NCBI RefSeq assembly: GCF_003244875.1
Contig: NZ_LXXZ01000072.1
Location: 1-63,410, forward strand
Origin: Stenotrophomonas sepilia
Lineage (GTDB): Bacteria > Pseudomonadota > Gammaproteobacteria > Xanthomonadales > Xanthomonadaceae
Length of the DNA stretch: 63,410 nucleotides
Direction of reading: 5' to 3'
Notes under the pieces: model-generated
Told to the model about the DNA's origin: nothing
The model's database searches: none
Seen by the model: only the letters and a program-made list of their open reading frames with translations
Shown here: positions 45,346 through 52,642 of the stretch, piece after piece
Layout: the number at the start of each line of letters is the position of its first letter
Position numbering within the stretch: position 1 is the stretch's first letter
Translations under genes and position numbers: made by a program

Positions 45346-46050
45346 TTAGGCCGTCATCGTGAGTGCCTTGCTGAACTGTCTTGCAGCGCGCGCCTCGGCC
45401 GCGCGGAAGTTGGCAAGCATCCACTCATAGACCGGCCGCCAGAACCGGCTATATGCCGACCAATCCGCACCGATGGCGCCAGCTCGCTTTCGGCCACTGA
45501 GAGGTTCGCAGCCACTTCCGCCGCAATCTCCGCAGTTCACTACACCTGCGCCTGCCGGATCTGGAACAACCCTCCTGCCGCCGCATCGATCGCACTCGCA
45601 TGCACCGACCATCTCCGCGATCACCGCCCCAGCTAGAACCCCAAGCTGCTCCATCGTGTTGTTCGGCCATGCCGCAGCGCGCGCGTCATCCAGCGCAGCC
45701 TCCGCGCGGCGCAGCTCGCGTCGCTGTGCATCGGTGACCATCCCGCCGCACCAGCCTATGCTGGCCTTGGCGATGCCGAACTCGGTGCGGGCGTCGGCCA
45801 GGGCATGCATCTGGCGGGTGAACTCCGGTGCCACCAAAGCGATTACGGCCTGGCGCAGCTGCTCGCGCCTCCGCTGACCACTCTCCGGCCACCACAGGGC
45901 CTCCAGTAGTTCGCGACCAAGGCCGGCCGGCACGTACGCCAAGGCGGCCAAGATTTCCTCAGTGCTCGGTCCACCGATGCTTCCGTCGAAGCTCAATGCC
46001 CTCGGCCCCGTCCGGCTCGACAGCAGTTCGCGTGCCTCGTTCATTCCCAT
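45346..46050 (-). CDS. Q-like late antiterminator candidate
   Basis: ATG 46050 (GGGGA upstream) gives 234 aa. A four-Cys DnaJ-type zinc site is seen at about residues 160-190 (CECDRCGG, CGDCGGSGC), as in Q-type antiterminators. The rest is helical with no enzyme motif. Its place at the end of the early leftward operon, next to the late region with hairpins, supports a Q role. Sequence resemblance to lambda Q itself is not claimed. Confidence 0.65.
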   Translation of the reverse strand: MGMNEARELLSSRTGPRALSFDGSIGGPSTEEILAALAYVPAGLGRELLEALWWPESGQRRREQLRQAVIALVAPEFTRQMHALADARTEFGIAKASIGWCGGMVTDAQRRELRRAEAALDDARAAAWPNNTMEQLGVLAGAVIAEMVGACECDRCGGRRVVPDPAGAGVVNCGDCGGSGCEPLSGRKRAGAIGADWSAYSRFWRPVYEWMLANFRAAEARAARQFSKALTMTA

Positions 46051-46120
46051 GCGCCTTCCCCTTGGTGGTTTGCTCGTACAGCGCGCGATCGCGCTTGGTT
46101 GTCTTCCATTGCGGCACCTG

Positions 46121-46324
46121 TCACGCCGCACGGTCCCAGCTGGCCGTCAGGCGCTGCACCTGCCCGCCGCGTGCCTCGAACTGCTCCACCGTCTCGGCCG
46201 GGCCATCGGCGAGCACACGTGCCTTGGCTCGCTTGGGCCGGGACACCGTGTTGTGGTCCATCCGCCGCTCGCGGGCCGCACGCTGGGGGTTGATCCTCGG
46301 CGCGACGGCCTTCGTCTTCTTCAT
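46121..46324 (-). CDS. Small basic hypothetical protein
   Basis: A 67-aa basic protein starting at ATG 46324, overlapping the Ref-like stop by 4 bases (ATGA). The N-terminal half is rich in Arg and Lys (INPQRAARERRMDHNTVSRPKRAKAR), which suggests nucleic acid binding. Function is unknown. Confidence 0.6.
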   Translation of the reverse strand: MKKTKAVAPRINPQRAARERRMDHNTVSRPKRAKARVLADGPAETVEQFEARGGQVQRLTASWDRAA

Positions 46325-46689
46325 GCTGCCGCCCTCAGTTCGTTGATGTAGGTCTGGTTTGCAATCAGCTCGTCGTCGGAGCCGTACGTCTCGTGGAAGG
46401 TCCGCGAGCCATCCATCAGGCTCGGGCCGTAGATCTGGCGCATCGTCGCGAATGTGTTCCCCTCCATCGGGTAGCGCTGGTGGTGCCATTTGCAGAGCGC
46501 GTAGCCGAACATGTGACCGCGCCGCAGGTTTCCGCTCTTGGCGTGGTTGTAGTCGCAGCCGTAAACCACCAGCTCCGGCTCCAGTAGCTGCTGCATCTGC
46601 AGCGCCAGGCAGGCCATGCACGGTCCCGTCTTGGCCAGCTTGATCCGGGCCGCTTCTTCCCTGGTCGGCGGCGGTGCGTTCGACCACAT
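46321..46689 (-). CDS. Ref-family RecA-dependent nuclease
   Basis: ATG 46689, overlapping the preceding stop (TGATG), gives 122 aa. It shows the family layout: CMACLAL, then VYGCDYNHAKSGNLRRGHMFGYALCKWHHQ, then YGPSLMDGSRTFHETYGSDDELI. In P1 Ref and relatives this HNH-like fold cuts DNA at RecA-bound D-loops. The nearby replication genes suggest a role in phage recombination. Confidence 0.85.
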   Translation of the reverse strand: MWSNAPPPTREEAARIKLAKTGPCMACLALQMQQLLEPELVVYGCDYNHAKSGNLRRGHMFGYALCKWHHQRYPMEGNTFATMRQIYGPSLMDGSRTFHETYGSDDELIANQTYINELRAAA

Positions 46690-46883
46690 CAGCGCAGCTC
46701 CGGGATCGGGCCCGCATAGCGGGTGATCGGGATCCGCCGCACGCCGTCGCGCCAGACAGTCATCCCGCGCGTCGCGTAGACCACCAGCGGCTTGATCCCG
46801 TAGCCGTAGGCCAGATACCAGCCCGCCTCGGCCACCGGCTCGCTCACAGGGCGCACTTCGACGTTGAAGTGGTCGGGGCTCAT
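46689..46883 (-). CDS. Small hypothetical early protein
   Basis: A 64-aa protein overlapping its upstream neighbour by 4 bases and its downstream neighbour by 1. It contains GWYLAYGYGIKPLVVYATRGMTVWRDGVRRIPITRY, a compact beta-like unit. No family recognised. The overlaps on both sides support translation. Confidence 0.65.
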   Translation of the reverse strand: MSPDHFNVEVRPVSEPVAEAGWYLAYGYGIKPLVVYATRGMTVWRDGVRRIPITRYAGPIPELR

Positions 46884-47542
46884 GCGGCTTTGCCCTCCAG
46901 CAGCGCCACGATCTCGGCCAGGTGCGCACGGGTTCGGTCGTCCGCTGTCGGCGATGCCTCAACCGTTCCGGTCAGCAGCGCCACCGGGTCGAAGGCCGGG
47001 GTGGCGGGCGGAAGGGCCAGGTACTCCTCCACCTGTTCCTTCGACAGCTGGCCAGCGGCCACCGCTTCCCGCAGTACGCTGTCCCGACCGGACACGTCGC
47101 CGCCGAGGGACAGCTGGTAGGTGGCCGTGCGGTGTGCAGCGCGCGCTTCCTTCACCAACCGGGTGTAGACCTCCAGGAATGCCGGCCGGGCAGCGATCTT
47201 GTCGCCCGCCTGCACCAGCGGCAGCGCCGCCGCCCACGCATCGCGGGTCTGCTCAGTCCACACAACGGTCGCACCTTCGTCTGCGGCGCGGATCGCGTTG
47301 GCCCATGCTTCATTCGGTGCCGGGTGGCCGTCCTCGATGCGTTCAAGGATCGCCGCCAGCGAAAGCCGCGCCTTCAGCTCCCGGCGGCACGACGCCAGCG
47401 CGCGCTCCAGCATCGGCAGCGGGTACTGCGCCAGATCCGAAACCATGTAGGCGGCGGCGTTCGGGCTGAGCTGGTCGCCAATCACCTCGGCGGTCGCCAC
47501 CAGCAGATCGACCAGCCGATCCTGCTCCTGATTACCCAGCAT
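46880..47542 (-). CDS. P-like replication protein candidate
   Basis: A 220-aa protein directly after the O-like gene, with 11-base overlap. The N-terminal half resembles phage P-type replication proteins (AAAYMVSDLAQYPLPMLERALASCRRELKARLSLAAILERIEDGHP), which bring host DnaB to the origin. The C-terminal half is helical. The helicase-loader role is inferred from order and this segment. Confidence 0.65.
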   Translation of the reverse strand: MLGNQEQDRLVDLLVATAEVIGDQLSPNAAAYMVSDLAQYPLPMLERALASCRRELKARLSLAAILERIEDGHPAPNEAWANAIRAADEGATVVWTEQTRDAWAAALPLVQAGDKIAARPAFLEVYTRLVKEARAAHRTATYQLSLGGDVSGRDSVLREAVAAGQLSKEQVEEYLALPPATPAFDPVALLTGTVEASPTADDRTRAHLAEIVALLEGKAA

Positions 47543-48422
47543 GTGCCGCCCTCCGCTGTGCCAGCAGAGCCTTGGCCGCGTCGGCGGCGCTCAGATTGGT
47601 CTGCGTCTTGTCGGTCTGCCGCGCGGCCTCCTCGGTCACCTGCCGACCGGTGGCCCACTGCGTGCGGTATGCCTCGCACTTCGCCAGCAGCGCGCCCAGG
47701 TCGTGCATGTTCTGCACCACGTAGCGCTCGTTGACGGTCAGGAACCACGCGGCCACCAGCGGGGCCTCGCTGTGGCCGAGGCGCTGCACGATTTGCCGGA
47801 CGTTGCTGTTCACCTTGGCGTTGCGCACCGGTGCCACACCGTGGCGGTCACGGTAGGCGCTGGCGTAAGCCGCCCAGGTGGCACGGCACGCTGCCTGCAG
47901 GTCGGCTTCGGAATCCACCGCCAGCGGCGCGGCCGGCAGGCCCGCCGGAAATGACGGTTCTCCTGACGGTTCATTGAGGGTTATATGACGGTTAGGCGGC
48001 ACGGGGCGCACCCCTAGACCTGCGCCCGGTGCATCCCCCCCTGCATGGGGCGCATCCCCTCCTGCAGCGGGCGCACCCCCTGCATGGGGCGCAGCCCCTG
48101 CGCCCGGTGCAGTACCGGCTTTTCCTGACTTGCGGCCAGCCTTCGACGGCGCAGCGGCCTTGTCGAAGTTGGCCGGGGTGACCTTGTAGACCGTGCTGCT
48201 GTTGAACCGGCGGTCACGGGTCAGCAGGCCGACGGCCTCCAGATGATCCATTGCCGTACGCACAGCGCGCGCCGACATGCAGCAGCGCGCGGCGATGGTG
48301 CCCACCGCCGGCCAGCACACGCCGTCGTCGTTCGCCTGATCAGCCAGCGAGATCAACACAGCCTTCTGCGTGACGCTCAGGCCCTGCAGCGGCCAGCACT
48401 GCGACATGATGATGGTCGACAT
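47532..48422 (-). CDS. O-like replication initiator
   Basis: A 296-aa protein. The N-terminal winged helix (SVTQKAVLISLADQANDDGVCWPAVGTIAARCCMSARAVRTAMDHLEAVGLL) is typical of phage replication initiators that bind iterons. A repeated Gly/Ala/Pro/His linker around residues 105-140 (GAAPHAGG units) corresponds to five 18-21 bp DNA repeats inside the gene, a likely origin. The C-terminal half (WAAYASAYRDRHGVAPVRNAKVNSNVRQIVQRLG) fits the partner-binding part. Confidence 0.8.
   Translation of the reverse strand: MSTIIMSQCWPLQGLSVTQKAVLISLADQANDDGVCWPAVGTIAARCCMSARAVRTAMDHLEAVGLLTRDRRFNSSTVYKVTPANFDKAAAPSKAGRKSGKAGTAPGAGAAPHAGGAPAAGGDAPHAGGDAPGAGLGVRPVPPNRHITLNEPSGEPSFPAGLPAAPLAVDSEADLQAACRATWAAYASAYRDRHGVAPVRNAKVNSNVRQIVQRLGHSEAPLVAAWFLTVNERYVVQNMHDLGALLAKCEAYRTQWATGRQVTEEAARQTDKTQTNLSAADAAKALLAQRRAAHAG
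48020..48116. repeat. Five tandem 18-21 bp repeats: candidate replication origin
   Basis: Units start at 48020, 48041, 48062, 48080 and 48098, each beginning CTGC and containing GGNGC (for example CTGCATGGGGCGCATCCCCT). Spacing is a multiple of three, so the reading frame of the O-like gene is kept. Lambda and relatives carry origin iterons inside O, so this is the best origin candidate. Confidence 0.6.
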
Positions 48423-48423
48423 G

Positions 48424-48735
48424 TCAGAGCCCCAGCGTCAGGTTCTCGCCCGGCGCAACCGGCCACCAGGTGCATGCGGGCTTGCCGGTGGTGGCGCACG
48501 GCGCGGTCGGGCCGCGCCAAATGCGGCCCTCGCGGGCCAACTCAGGCAGTCGGCGACCCAACATGTGGCGGTCAAGGCCAGTCAGCGTCGACAGGTGCAG
48601 GCTGCTCTGGCCAGGGTGGCGGATCACCGCAGCCTCGGTCTTGGCGTGCTGGAAACGCAGCGCGCCGCTTTCAGCGAGCGCGGCGGCGGCGATGTGACTG
48701 GACTGTGGATCGGTGGAGCGGGCCGGGTGGTTCAT
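48424..48735 (-). CDS. Small winged-helix-like early protein
   Basis: ATG 48735 overlaps the CII-like stop by 4 bases and gives 103 aa. The middle (EAAVIRHPGQSSLHLSTLTGLDRHMLGRRLPELAREGRIWR) reads as a winged helix of the DNA-binding type. The C-terminus has GTxG-like and Cys-containing segments without known motif. Role is unknown; a regulator or replication accessory is possible. Confidence 0.65.
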   Translation of the reverse strand: MNHPARSTDPQSSHIAAAALAESGALRFQHAKTEAAVIRHPGQSSLHLSTLTGLDRHMLGRRLPELAREGRIWRGPTAPCATTGKPACTWWPVAPGENLTLGL

Positions 48736-49262
48736 CGACGCGCCCTCCCCTTTGCTGCAGCGCGCGACACGTTGCGGATCAGCCGGTGCGCCATGGTGAT
48801 CAGCGAGTTGGCCTCTTCCACCATCAGCTTGGCTTCGTCGCTGTCGATATGTCGGTCGGCCATCGCATCCACCGCAGTGCCCGACAGGCGTCCCACCCGC
48901 GTGGTGATCTCCAGCAGCTTCGTCTGAATGGCGCCGATCTCGTCCGACCAACCACCCTCCGGTGGCGGCGGAACCGTGGCGACGGCCATGCCGAACTGCC
49001 CGGCCAGCGCCTGCATCCAGTCCAGGGCGTAATCGCTGCCGCCTGCCTTCTCCTGCATCCACTCGGTCAGCAGTTCGGCAATCTCCATCGTCACCGACTC
49101 ACCCTCCAACCCGCGCAACTTCGCGCGCAGAGTCTCCGGGTGCATGGATTTGCCGCGGCGGTCGGCCAGGAAAGCGGCCGCGTCCACGACACCACCCGGC
49201 GTCTTGCGCACGGAGTTGTAGAGAACGTCGAGCCAGTTGAGAGCGGATGTGCGGCAGGTCAT
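48732..49262 (-). CDS. CII-like phage regulatory protein
   Basis: A 176-aa protein. The segment VDAAAFLADRRGKSMHPETLRAKLRGLEGESVTMEIAELLTEWM is the pattern of the phage CII-family regulators found in many prophages. The C-terminal region is helical. It is the second gene of the leftward early operon, after the Cro-like gene, as expected for CII. It would act on lysogeny promoters. Confidence 0.75.
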   Translation of the reverse strand: MTCRTSALNWLDVLYNSVRKTPGGVVDAAAFLADRRGKSMHPETLRAKLRGLEGESVTMEIAELLTEWMQEKAGGSDYALDWMQALAGQFGMAVATVPPPPEGGWSDEIGAIQTKLLEITTRVGRLSGTAVDAMADRHIDSDEAKLMVEEANSLITMAHRLIRNVSRAAAKGRARR

Positions 49263-49371
49263 GGGTCACCTTGGGGAAGGCTGTGTTTCAAGGTTTCGGG
49301 CTGGGCCCGGGTGGCGCACGATGGGCGCCATGGAGATCAACAAGTCAGGGACGACGGCCAGGGACGGCCTT

Positions 49372-49851
49372 TCAAGCGGTGTCGACCGGGGCGATGCGAT
49401 TCGCGTCGGGATCCTCGTTCGCGGGCTCAGCAGCGGCCTGTGTCTCAACACCGAGCAGACGCTGGATCTGCGGCAGCGCGGGCAGGACGCCCTCTTCCGG
49501 CCACGCCTCTACCTCTTCCACGGGAAGCTGCAGCAGGGTGGCCAGGTGCTTGTCGCTATCCATACCGAGCTTGGCGCGCAGCGCGCGCTTGCTCATGCGG
49601 CTATCGATTTCTGCGCGCAGCTGCGCGACTGCTTCGGTCTGGGATTCCGCAGGATCTGGCCCAAAGACGTCAGGGCGGAGCTGGTGGCGGGAGACGCCAG
49701 TGGCCAGCTCGATTGCGATGCAACGTTCTGCGGGAACGCGACAGCGGTCGTACCAGCCGGATACCGACGGCGGTTTGATGCCGAGAAGCTGAGCAAGAGC
49801 CTGCTGGCTCCCTGCCGACTGAACTGCTCTATCGAGGGCTGACATGTCCAT
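49372..49851 (-). CDS. Cro-like repressor (YdaS/Cro-type HTH)
   Basis: A 159-aa protein with an N-terminal helix-turn-helix (ALDRAVQSAGSQQALAQLLGIKPPSVSGWYDR; RVPAERCIAIELATGVSRHQLRPDVF) of the YdaS/Cro type. A second helical region follows (SKRALRAKLGMDSDKHLATLLQLPVEEVEAWPEEG). It is divergent from the CI-like gene, 82 bases away, and starts the leftward operon. ATG 49845 is an alternative start. A TTGCAA-N17-ACTAAT promoter places the transcript start almost at the ATG. Confidence 0.85.
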   Translation of the reverse strand: MDMSALDRAVQSAGSQQALAQLLGIKPPSVSGWYDRCRVPAERCIAIELATGVSRHQLRPDVFGPDPAESQTEAVAQLRAEIDSRMSKRALRAKLGMDSDKHLATLLQLPVEEVEAWPEEGVLPALPQIQRLLGVETQAAAEPANEDPDANRIAPVDTA

Positions 49852-49858
49852 GGCATCT

Positions 49859-49887
49859 ATTAGTCCACAGCTAACGGCTTATTGCAA
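49859..49887 (-). promoter_or_regulatory. Leftward early promoter with CI operator
   Basis: Minus strand TTGCAA (49887-49882) - N17 - ACTAAT (49864-49859). The operator TTAGCTGTGGACTAA covers 49860-49874 and so sits over the -10. Predicted start near 49852, i.e. a leaderless or near-leaderless Cro-like mRNA. Confidence 0.6.
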
Positions 49888-49909
49888 GCTGGCAGCTGCA
49901 CGAATTCGA

Positions 49910-49924
49910 TTAGTTACCAGCTAA
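49910..49924 (-). promoter_or_regulatory. CI operator next to the repressor gene
   Basis: Minus strand TTAGCTGGTAACTAA, 50 bases from the first operator and 9 bases upstream of the repressor ATG. It may autoregulate the repressor or cooperate with the first site. Confidence 0.65.
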
Positions 49925-49933
49925 CCTGCCGCG

Positions 49934-50632
49934 ATGGACATTCGAGAGATCCGCAGCCGCAACTTTCGCCACCTGATCGAGGCCCTTGAAATGAAGGGGA
50001 TCAAGGGACGCCGGGACCAAGGCGCGCAGTTGGGCGGGTTCTTGTCTGCGTCCTACGTCTCCCAGCTGCTCGGCGGGAAGTACATCGGCGACGATGTGGC
50101 CAAGAAGATCAGCACCGCATTAGGGAAGGACCACGGCTGGATGGACCGGCCCCAGTGGAGTGAGGACGGAGAGGTTTCTGTCTCACCAATCCCGGAGAAT
50201 GAGACGCCCCCCGGCTATGTTCGCTTCGACTTGTTTGAAGGGGGTGCGGGAATGGGCGCAGGGATGGTCAACCAGGACTACCCAGAGGTGGTGAAGACCA
50301 TCGAGGTCGCAGAATGGGAAGTCCGTAGGAAGCTCGGTTACCTACCCAAGCCAGGCCGGATCCAGATCATCACCGGCCGTGGGCCGTCGATGAAACCCAA
50401 GCTCGAAGACGGCGACATTGTCTGGATCGACACGAGCTGCGACTACTTCGACGGCGATGACTACTACCTGATCAACATCGGTGGCGAGACGCAGATCAAG
50501 ATGCTGCAGAAGCGCGGCGACGGTCTCTACGTCGTAAGCGTCAACACCGACTTCCCGGCCTATAGGCCGGATCCTGGCGATGTGAGCATCCTGGGGAAGG
50601 CGCTGATCCACGCAGGGCTGCGGAAGTTCTAA
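49934..50632 (+). CDS. CI-like repressor with S24 peptidase domain
   Basis: A 232-aa repressor. The N-terminal HTH (GAQLGGFLSASYVSQLLGGKYIGDDVAKKIS) binds operators. The C-terminal LexA/S24 domain has the catalytic Ser152 (GRGPSMKPKLEDGD) and Lys189 (GGETQIKML), 37 residues apart as in LexA. Ala-Gly pairs at about 105-106 and 109-110 (GGAGMGAGM) are possible self-cleavage sites, so the prophage is probably SOS-inducible. It is followed by a bidirectional terminator shared with hicB. Confidence 0.92.
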   Translation: MDIREIRSRNFRHLIEALEMKGIKGRRDQGAQLGGFLSASYVSQLLGGKYIGDDVAKKISTALGKDHGWMDRPQWSEDGEVSVSPIPENETPPGYVRFDLFEGGAGMGAGMVNQDYPEVVKTIEVAEWEVRRKLGYLPKPGRIQIITGRGPSMKPKLEDGDIVWIDTSCDYFDGDDYYLINIGGETQIKMLQKRGDGLYVVSVNTDFPAYRPDPGDVSILGKALIHAGLRKF

Positions 50633-50656
50633 GCAGCGGGAGCGTTCTCACTACCG

Positions 50657-50671
50657 TCCCAATTTGGGACA
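50657..50671. other. 15-bp perfect palindrome after the repressor gene
   Basis: GTCCCAA-t-TTGGGAC, 25 bases past the repressor stop and just before the terminator. It could be a protein binding site or part of the terminator structure. Confidence 0.4.
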
Positions 50672-50676
50672 CAACG

Positions 50677-50706
50677 AAAAAAGCCCCGCTATAGCGGGGC
50701 TTTTTT
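50677..50706. terminator. Bidirectional terminator between repressor and hicB
   Basis: AGCCCCGCT-ata... GCGGGGCT hairpin flanked by A6 and T6, so it works from both strands. It ends the repressor transcript (plus) and the hicAB transcript (minus). Confidence 0.93.
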
Positions 50707-50718
50707 CTAGAACAACTA

Positions 50719-51105
50719 TCAACCAACTGCCAAGTGAGAGATATATCCAGATCTCGACTCGCCGGCTTCTTTAGCCTTGGCATCGATTCTCATCAGAACT
50801 CTCTTCGGAATGCTGATGTTGACCCTCTCAATGGTGTCGTCTAAAAGTGCAGGATCGATCGTTACACAGCTAACCATCCAGCCACTGAAATCTCCTTTGT
50901 CCAAAGCATCTTGAACAGATGAGGGACGAGGTATGACTCTACCTGCATCTAAAGCCGCATCTATCCATGCTGCTGCAGCTTCTTCTGCAGCAGCCATTGC
51001 TTCGTCCAACGTATCACCAGCCGAATAGCAGCCAGGAAGATCCGGAACAACAACGCTCCAAGCGGTGTTCTCGTTTCCAGCTTCAATCATGATGGGATAA
51101 CGCAT
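50719..51105 (-). CDS. hicB: HicB antitoxin
   Basis: A 128-aa antitoxin. The N-terminal partial RNase-H-like fold is clear (WSVVVPDLPGCYSAGDTLDEAMAAAEEAAAAWIDAAL). The C-terminal ribbon-helix-helix (RVNISIPKRVLMRIDAKAKEAGESRSGYISHLAV) binds the promoter. It neutralises HicA, encoded just upstream in the same direction. In phages HicAB can act in stability or in exclusion of other phages. Confidence 0.92.
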   Translation of the reverse strand: MRYPIMIEAGNENTAWSVVVPDLPGCYSAGDTLDEAMAAAEEAAAAWIDAALDAGRVIPRPSSVQDALDKGDFSGWMVSCVTIDPALLDDTIERVNISIPKRVLMRIDAKAKEAGESRSGYISHLAVG

Positions 51106-51154
51106 ATACCTTCTCCTACCTTCTCATCCATACAACGCGAAACATCCAGTCCTA

Positions 51155-51337
51155 CTATTTCAATCCAGCAAGCTTCTTCAGGTTGTTCACCAAACCAACT
51201 CCAAGATCTTTCTTGGGATGGGGAACAGTGATGATGTTCGGATTGAGTCCATGCACATAAACATGATGCGAGCCACGGCTTCGACTTTTCGTCCATCCGT
51301 TGGCTTCAAGTAGTTTGATTAGGTCCGCGCTCTTCAT
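51155..51337 (-). CDS. hicA: HicA mRNA interferase toxin
   Basis: A 60-aa dsRNA-binding-like toxin that cuts mRNA. ATG 51337 is preferred because it starts MKSADLIKLLEANGW and the catalytic His24 sits in RGSHHVY. The longer frame from 51373 would begin inside the promoter. The transcript start predicted from TTGACC-N17-TATAGT is next to the ATG, so hicA may be read from a leaderless mRNA. The next gene, hicB, begins 50 bases downstream. Confidence 0.9.
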   Translation of the reverse strand: MKSADLIKLLEANGWTKSRSRGSHHVYVHGLNPNIITVPHPKKDLGVGLVNNLKKLAGLK

Positions 51338-51344
51338 GTGGTGA

Positions 51345-51373
51345 ACTATACACACGATACACACTACGGTCAA
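51345..51373 (-). promoter_or_regulatory. hicAB promoter
   Basis: On the minus strand TTGACC-N17-TATAGT, close to consensus and with ideal spacing. The spacer carries direct repeats GTGTGTAT / GTGTGTAT, a likely HicB operator. Start is predicted near 51338, one base before the hicA ATG. Confidence 0.85.
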
Positions 51374-51503
51374 GCATTCGATAGGCTCCGTCAGCTGACA
51401 GTTACGTAGCCATTACGAACAAGTGCCTAGAACACTAGTGTCCTAGCCTTGCTCAGCCGTATCAGGGGTGGTCGCACGCGAACCAGCCCCGTTCATAAAA
51501 TTG

Positions 51504-51546
51504 TTAGCTGATAGCTGTTGACTAACGATTAGTGCGCAGCTAACGT
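51504..51546 (+). promoter_or_regulatory. Rightward early promoter with two CI operators
   Basis: TTGACT at 51518-51523, N17, TAACGT at 51541-51546. The operator ATAGCTGTTGACTAA (51511-51525, plus strand) overlaps the -35 and TTAGCTGCGCACTAA (51529-51543, minus strand) overlaps the -10. An extra TTAGCTG half site lies at 51504-51510. The motif is the same as at the repressor-Cro interval. Confidence 0.7.
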
Positions 51547-51601
51547 TGCCTCCAGTCGCCCAACACCACCCCATCCCGGGGCCGGGCGCAGGAGATCACG
51601 C

Positions 51602-51793
51602 ATGGCCACCCTTTCCTTGGGCTGCCGATCGGCAGAGATAAAAGTCACCGCTGACCACGTCAGCGAACGCGTCATCGCAGACATGGGCGCTGCCCGCCTG
51701 CACCTCACCGCCGACGAAGCGGAACAGCACGCTCATCAGCTGCAGGCGGCAGCCAAGCAGCTCCGCGCTGCGCTCCAGGGCGAAGCCGCATGA
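51602..51793 (+). CDS. Small early hypothetical protein 1
   Basis: A 63-aa protein starting after GGAG (7-base spacing). Contains a short beta-like N-terminus (TLSLGCRSAEIKVTADHVSERV) and a helical tail (TADEAEQHAHQLQAAAKQLRAAL). First gene of the rightward early operon under the CI operators; overlaps the next gene by 4 bases. Function unknown. Confidence 0.7.
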   Translation: MATLSLGCRSAEIKVTADHVSERVIADMGAARLHLTADEAEQHAHQLQAAAKQLRAALQGEAA

Positions 51794-52005
51794 GCGCCGC
51801 CCTCGCCCACCACTCCAACGCTCAGCGCGCCGCTGCAGCCGCCGGCATCGTCGCCCGCGCCGGGCGCCGCTGGGGCCTCCTCCCCTACCAGGTCGTCATC
51901 GCCTCCAGCATCGCCGCCAATGCCGTCCTGCGGCAGGGCAAGAGCGCAGCCGGGGCTGTCGCTGCGGCTCGCCGCGCAGCGCGCGCACAAAGCGGAGCAG
52001 CCTAA
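51790..52005 (+). CDS. Small early hypothetical protein 2
   Basis: A 71-aa Ala/Arg-rich protein (NAQRAAAAAGIVARAGRRWGLLPYQVVIASSIAANAVLRQG), basic and helical, perhaps DNA- or membrane-associated. The start overlaps the previous stop by 4 bases and its stop overlaps the next start by one. No family recognised. Confidence 0.6.
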   Translation: MSAALAHHSNAQRAAAAAGIVARAGRRWGLLPYQVVIASSIAANAVLRQGKSAAGAVAAARRAARAQSGAA

Positions 52006-52247
52006 TGCGCCACCTGGCCCTGCCCTTCTACTGCGCCGTCGTCGTCGGCCTGCTGCTGGCGCTGCTCGCGCGCGCCATCTACACCGGTGCCGGCTCCCTC
52101 CTCCCACCCTTTGGTGCTGGCGTTGTCTTCTTCACCTGGTGCGGCGTGCGCGACCTGCGGCGCAACTGGCCCGCGTTCCGCGACGAGATGCGCCAGCGCG
52201 CGGCAGAGAGAGCGCCCACACCGCTGCCCGCCGACGACACCCACTGA
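52005..52247 (+). CDS. Small membrane protein, early operon
   Basis: An 80-aa protein with two hydrophobic helices (FYCAVVVGLLLALLARAIY and LLPPFGAGVVFFTWCGV) and a charged C-terminal tail. It overlaps the previous gene by one base (TAATG). Function unknown; a superinfection-exclusion type role is possible from type and location. Confidence 0.65.
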   Translation: MRHLALPFYCAVVVGLLLALLARAIYTGAGSLLPPFGAGVVFFTWCGVRDLRRNWPAFRDEMRQRAAERAPTPLPADDTH

Positions 52248-52334
52248 CCCCCTGCCCTGCGCTCTCCCCCTGTAGCGCAGGGAACCCGCGCCGGCCGGGT
52301 TCCAGCAGCCGGCAACCCATTCCAGGAGTCCAGC

Positions 52335-52544
52335 GTGCGTAACCAGCTCGACATCTTCGATCACGACCCAGCCCGCATGGCAGCGGCCAACCGCGCCGCA
52401 GCAGAGCGTGCACTGCACGACGTGCAGTTCACCGCCACCGTCAGGCAGGAACGCCACGCGTACTACGTGGGCGAAGCGGAACGCTGGGAACACCTCGCCG
52501 CGCACAGCTCAGCCCCTGCGCGCGCCCAGGAGACGCGACTGTGA
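52335..52544 (+). CDS. Small early hypothetical protein 3
   Basis: A 69-aa protein from GTG 52335 (RNQLDIFDHDPARMAAANRAAAERALHDVQF), helical and charged. It follows an 87-base gap that contains CCTGTAGCGCAGG-type hairpin sequence. No family recognised. It is the last gene before the inverted membrane protein. Confidence 0.55.
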   Translation: MRNQLDIFDHDPARMAAANRAAAERALHDVQFTATVRQERHAYYVGEAERWEHLAAHSSAPARAQETRL

Positions 52545-52642
52545 GCGGCCGATCGCCGTGCGGTGTGGCCAGTTCGGATGTAGCCGCGCCGAACAAAGCG
52601 CTGGCCGGGACTTGCGCCTCCGGGACCGCTCGCGACGCACTT

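Noticed and set aside
48243..49778. 511-codon plus-strand frame
   Set aside because: Antisense to the O-, CII- and Cro-like genes; no domain.
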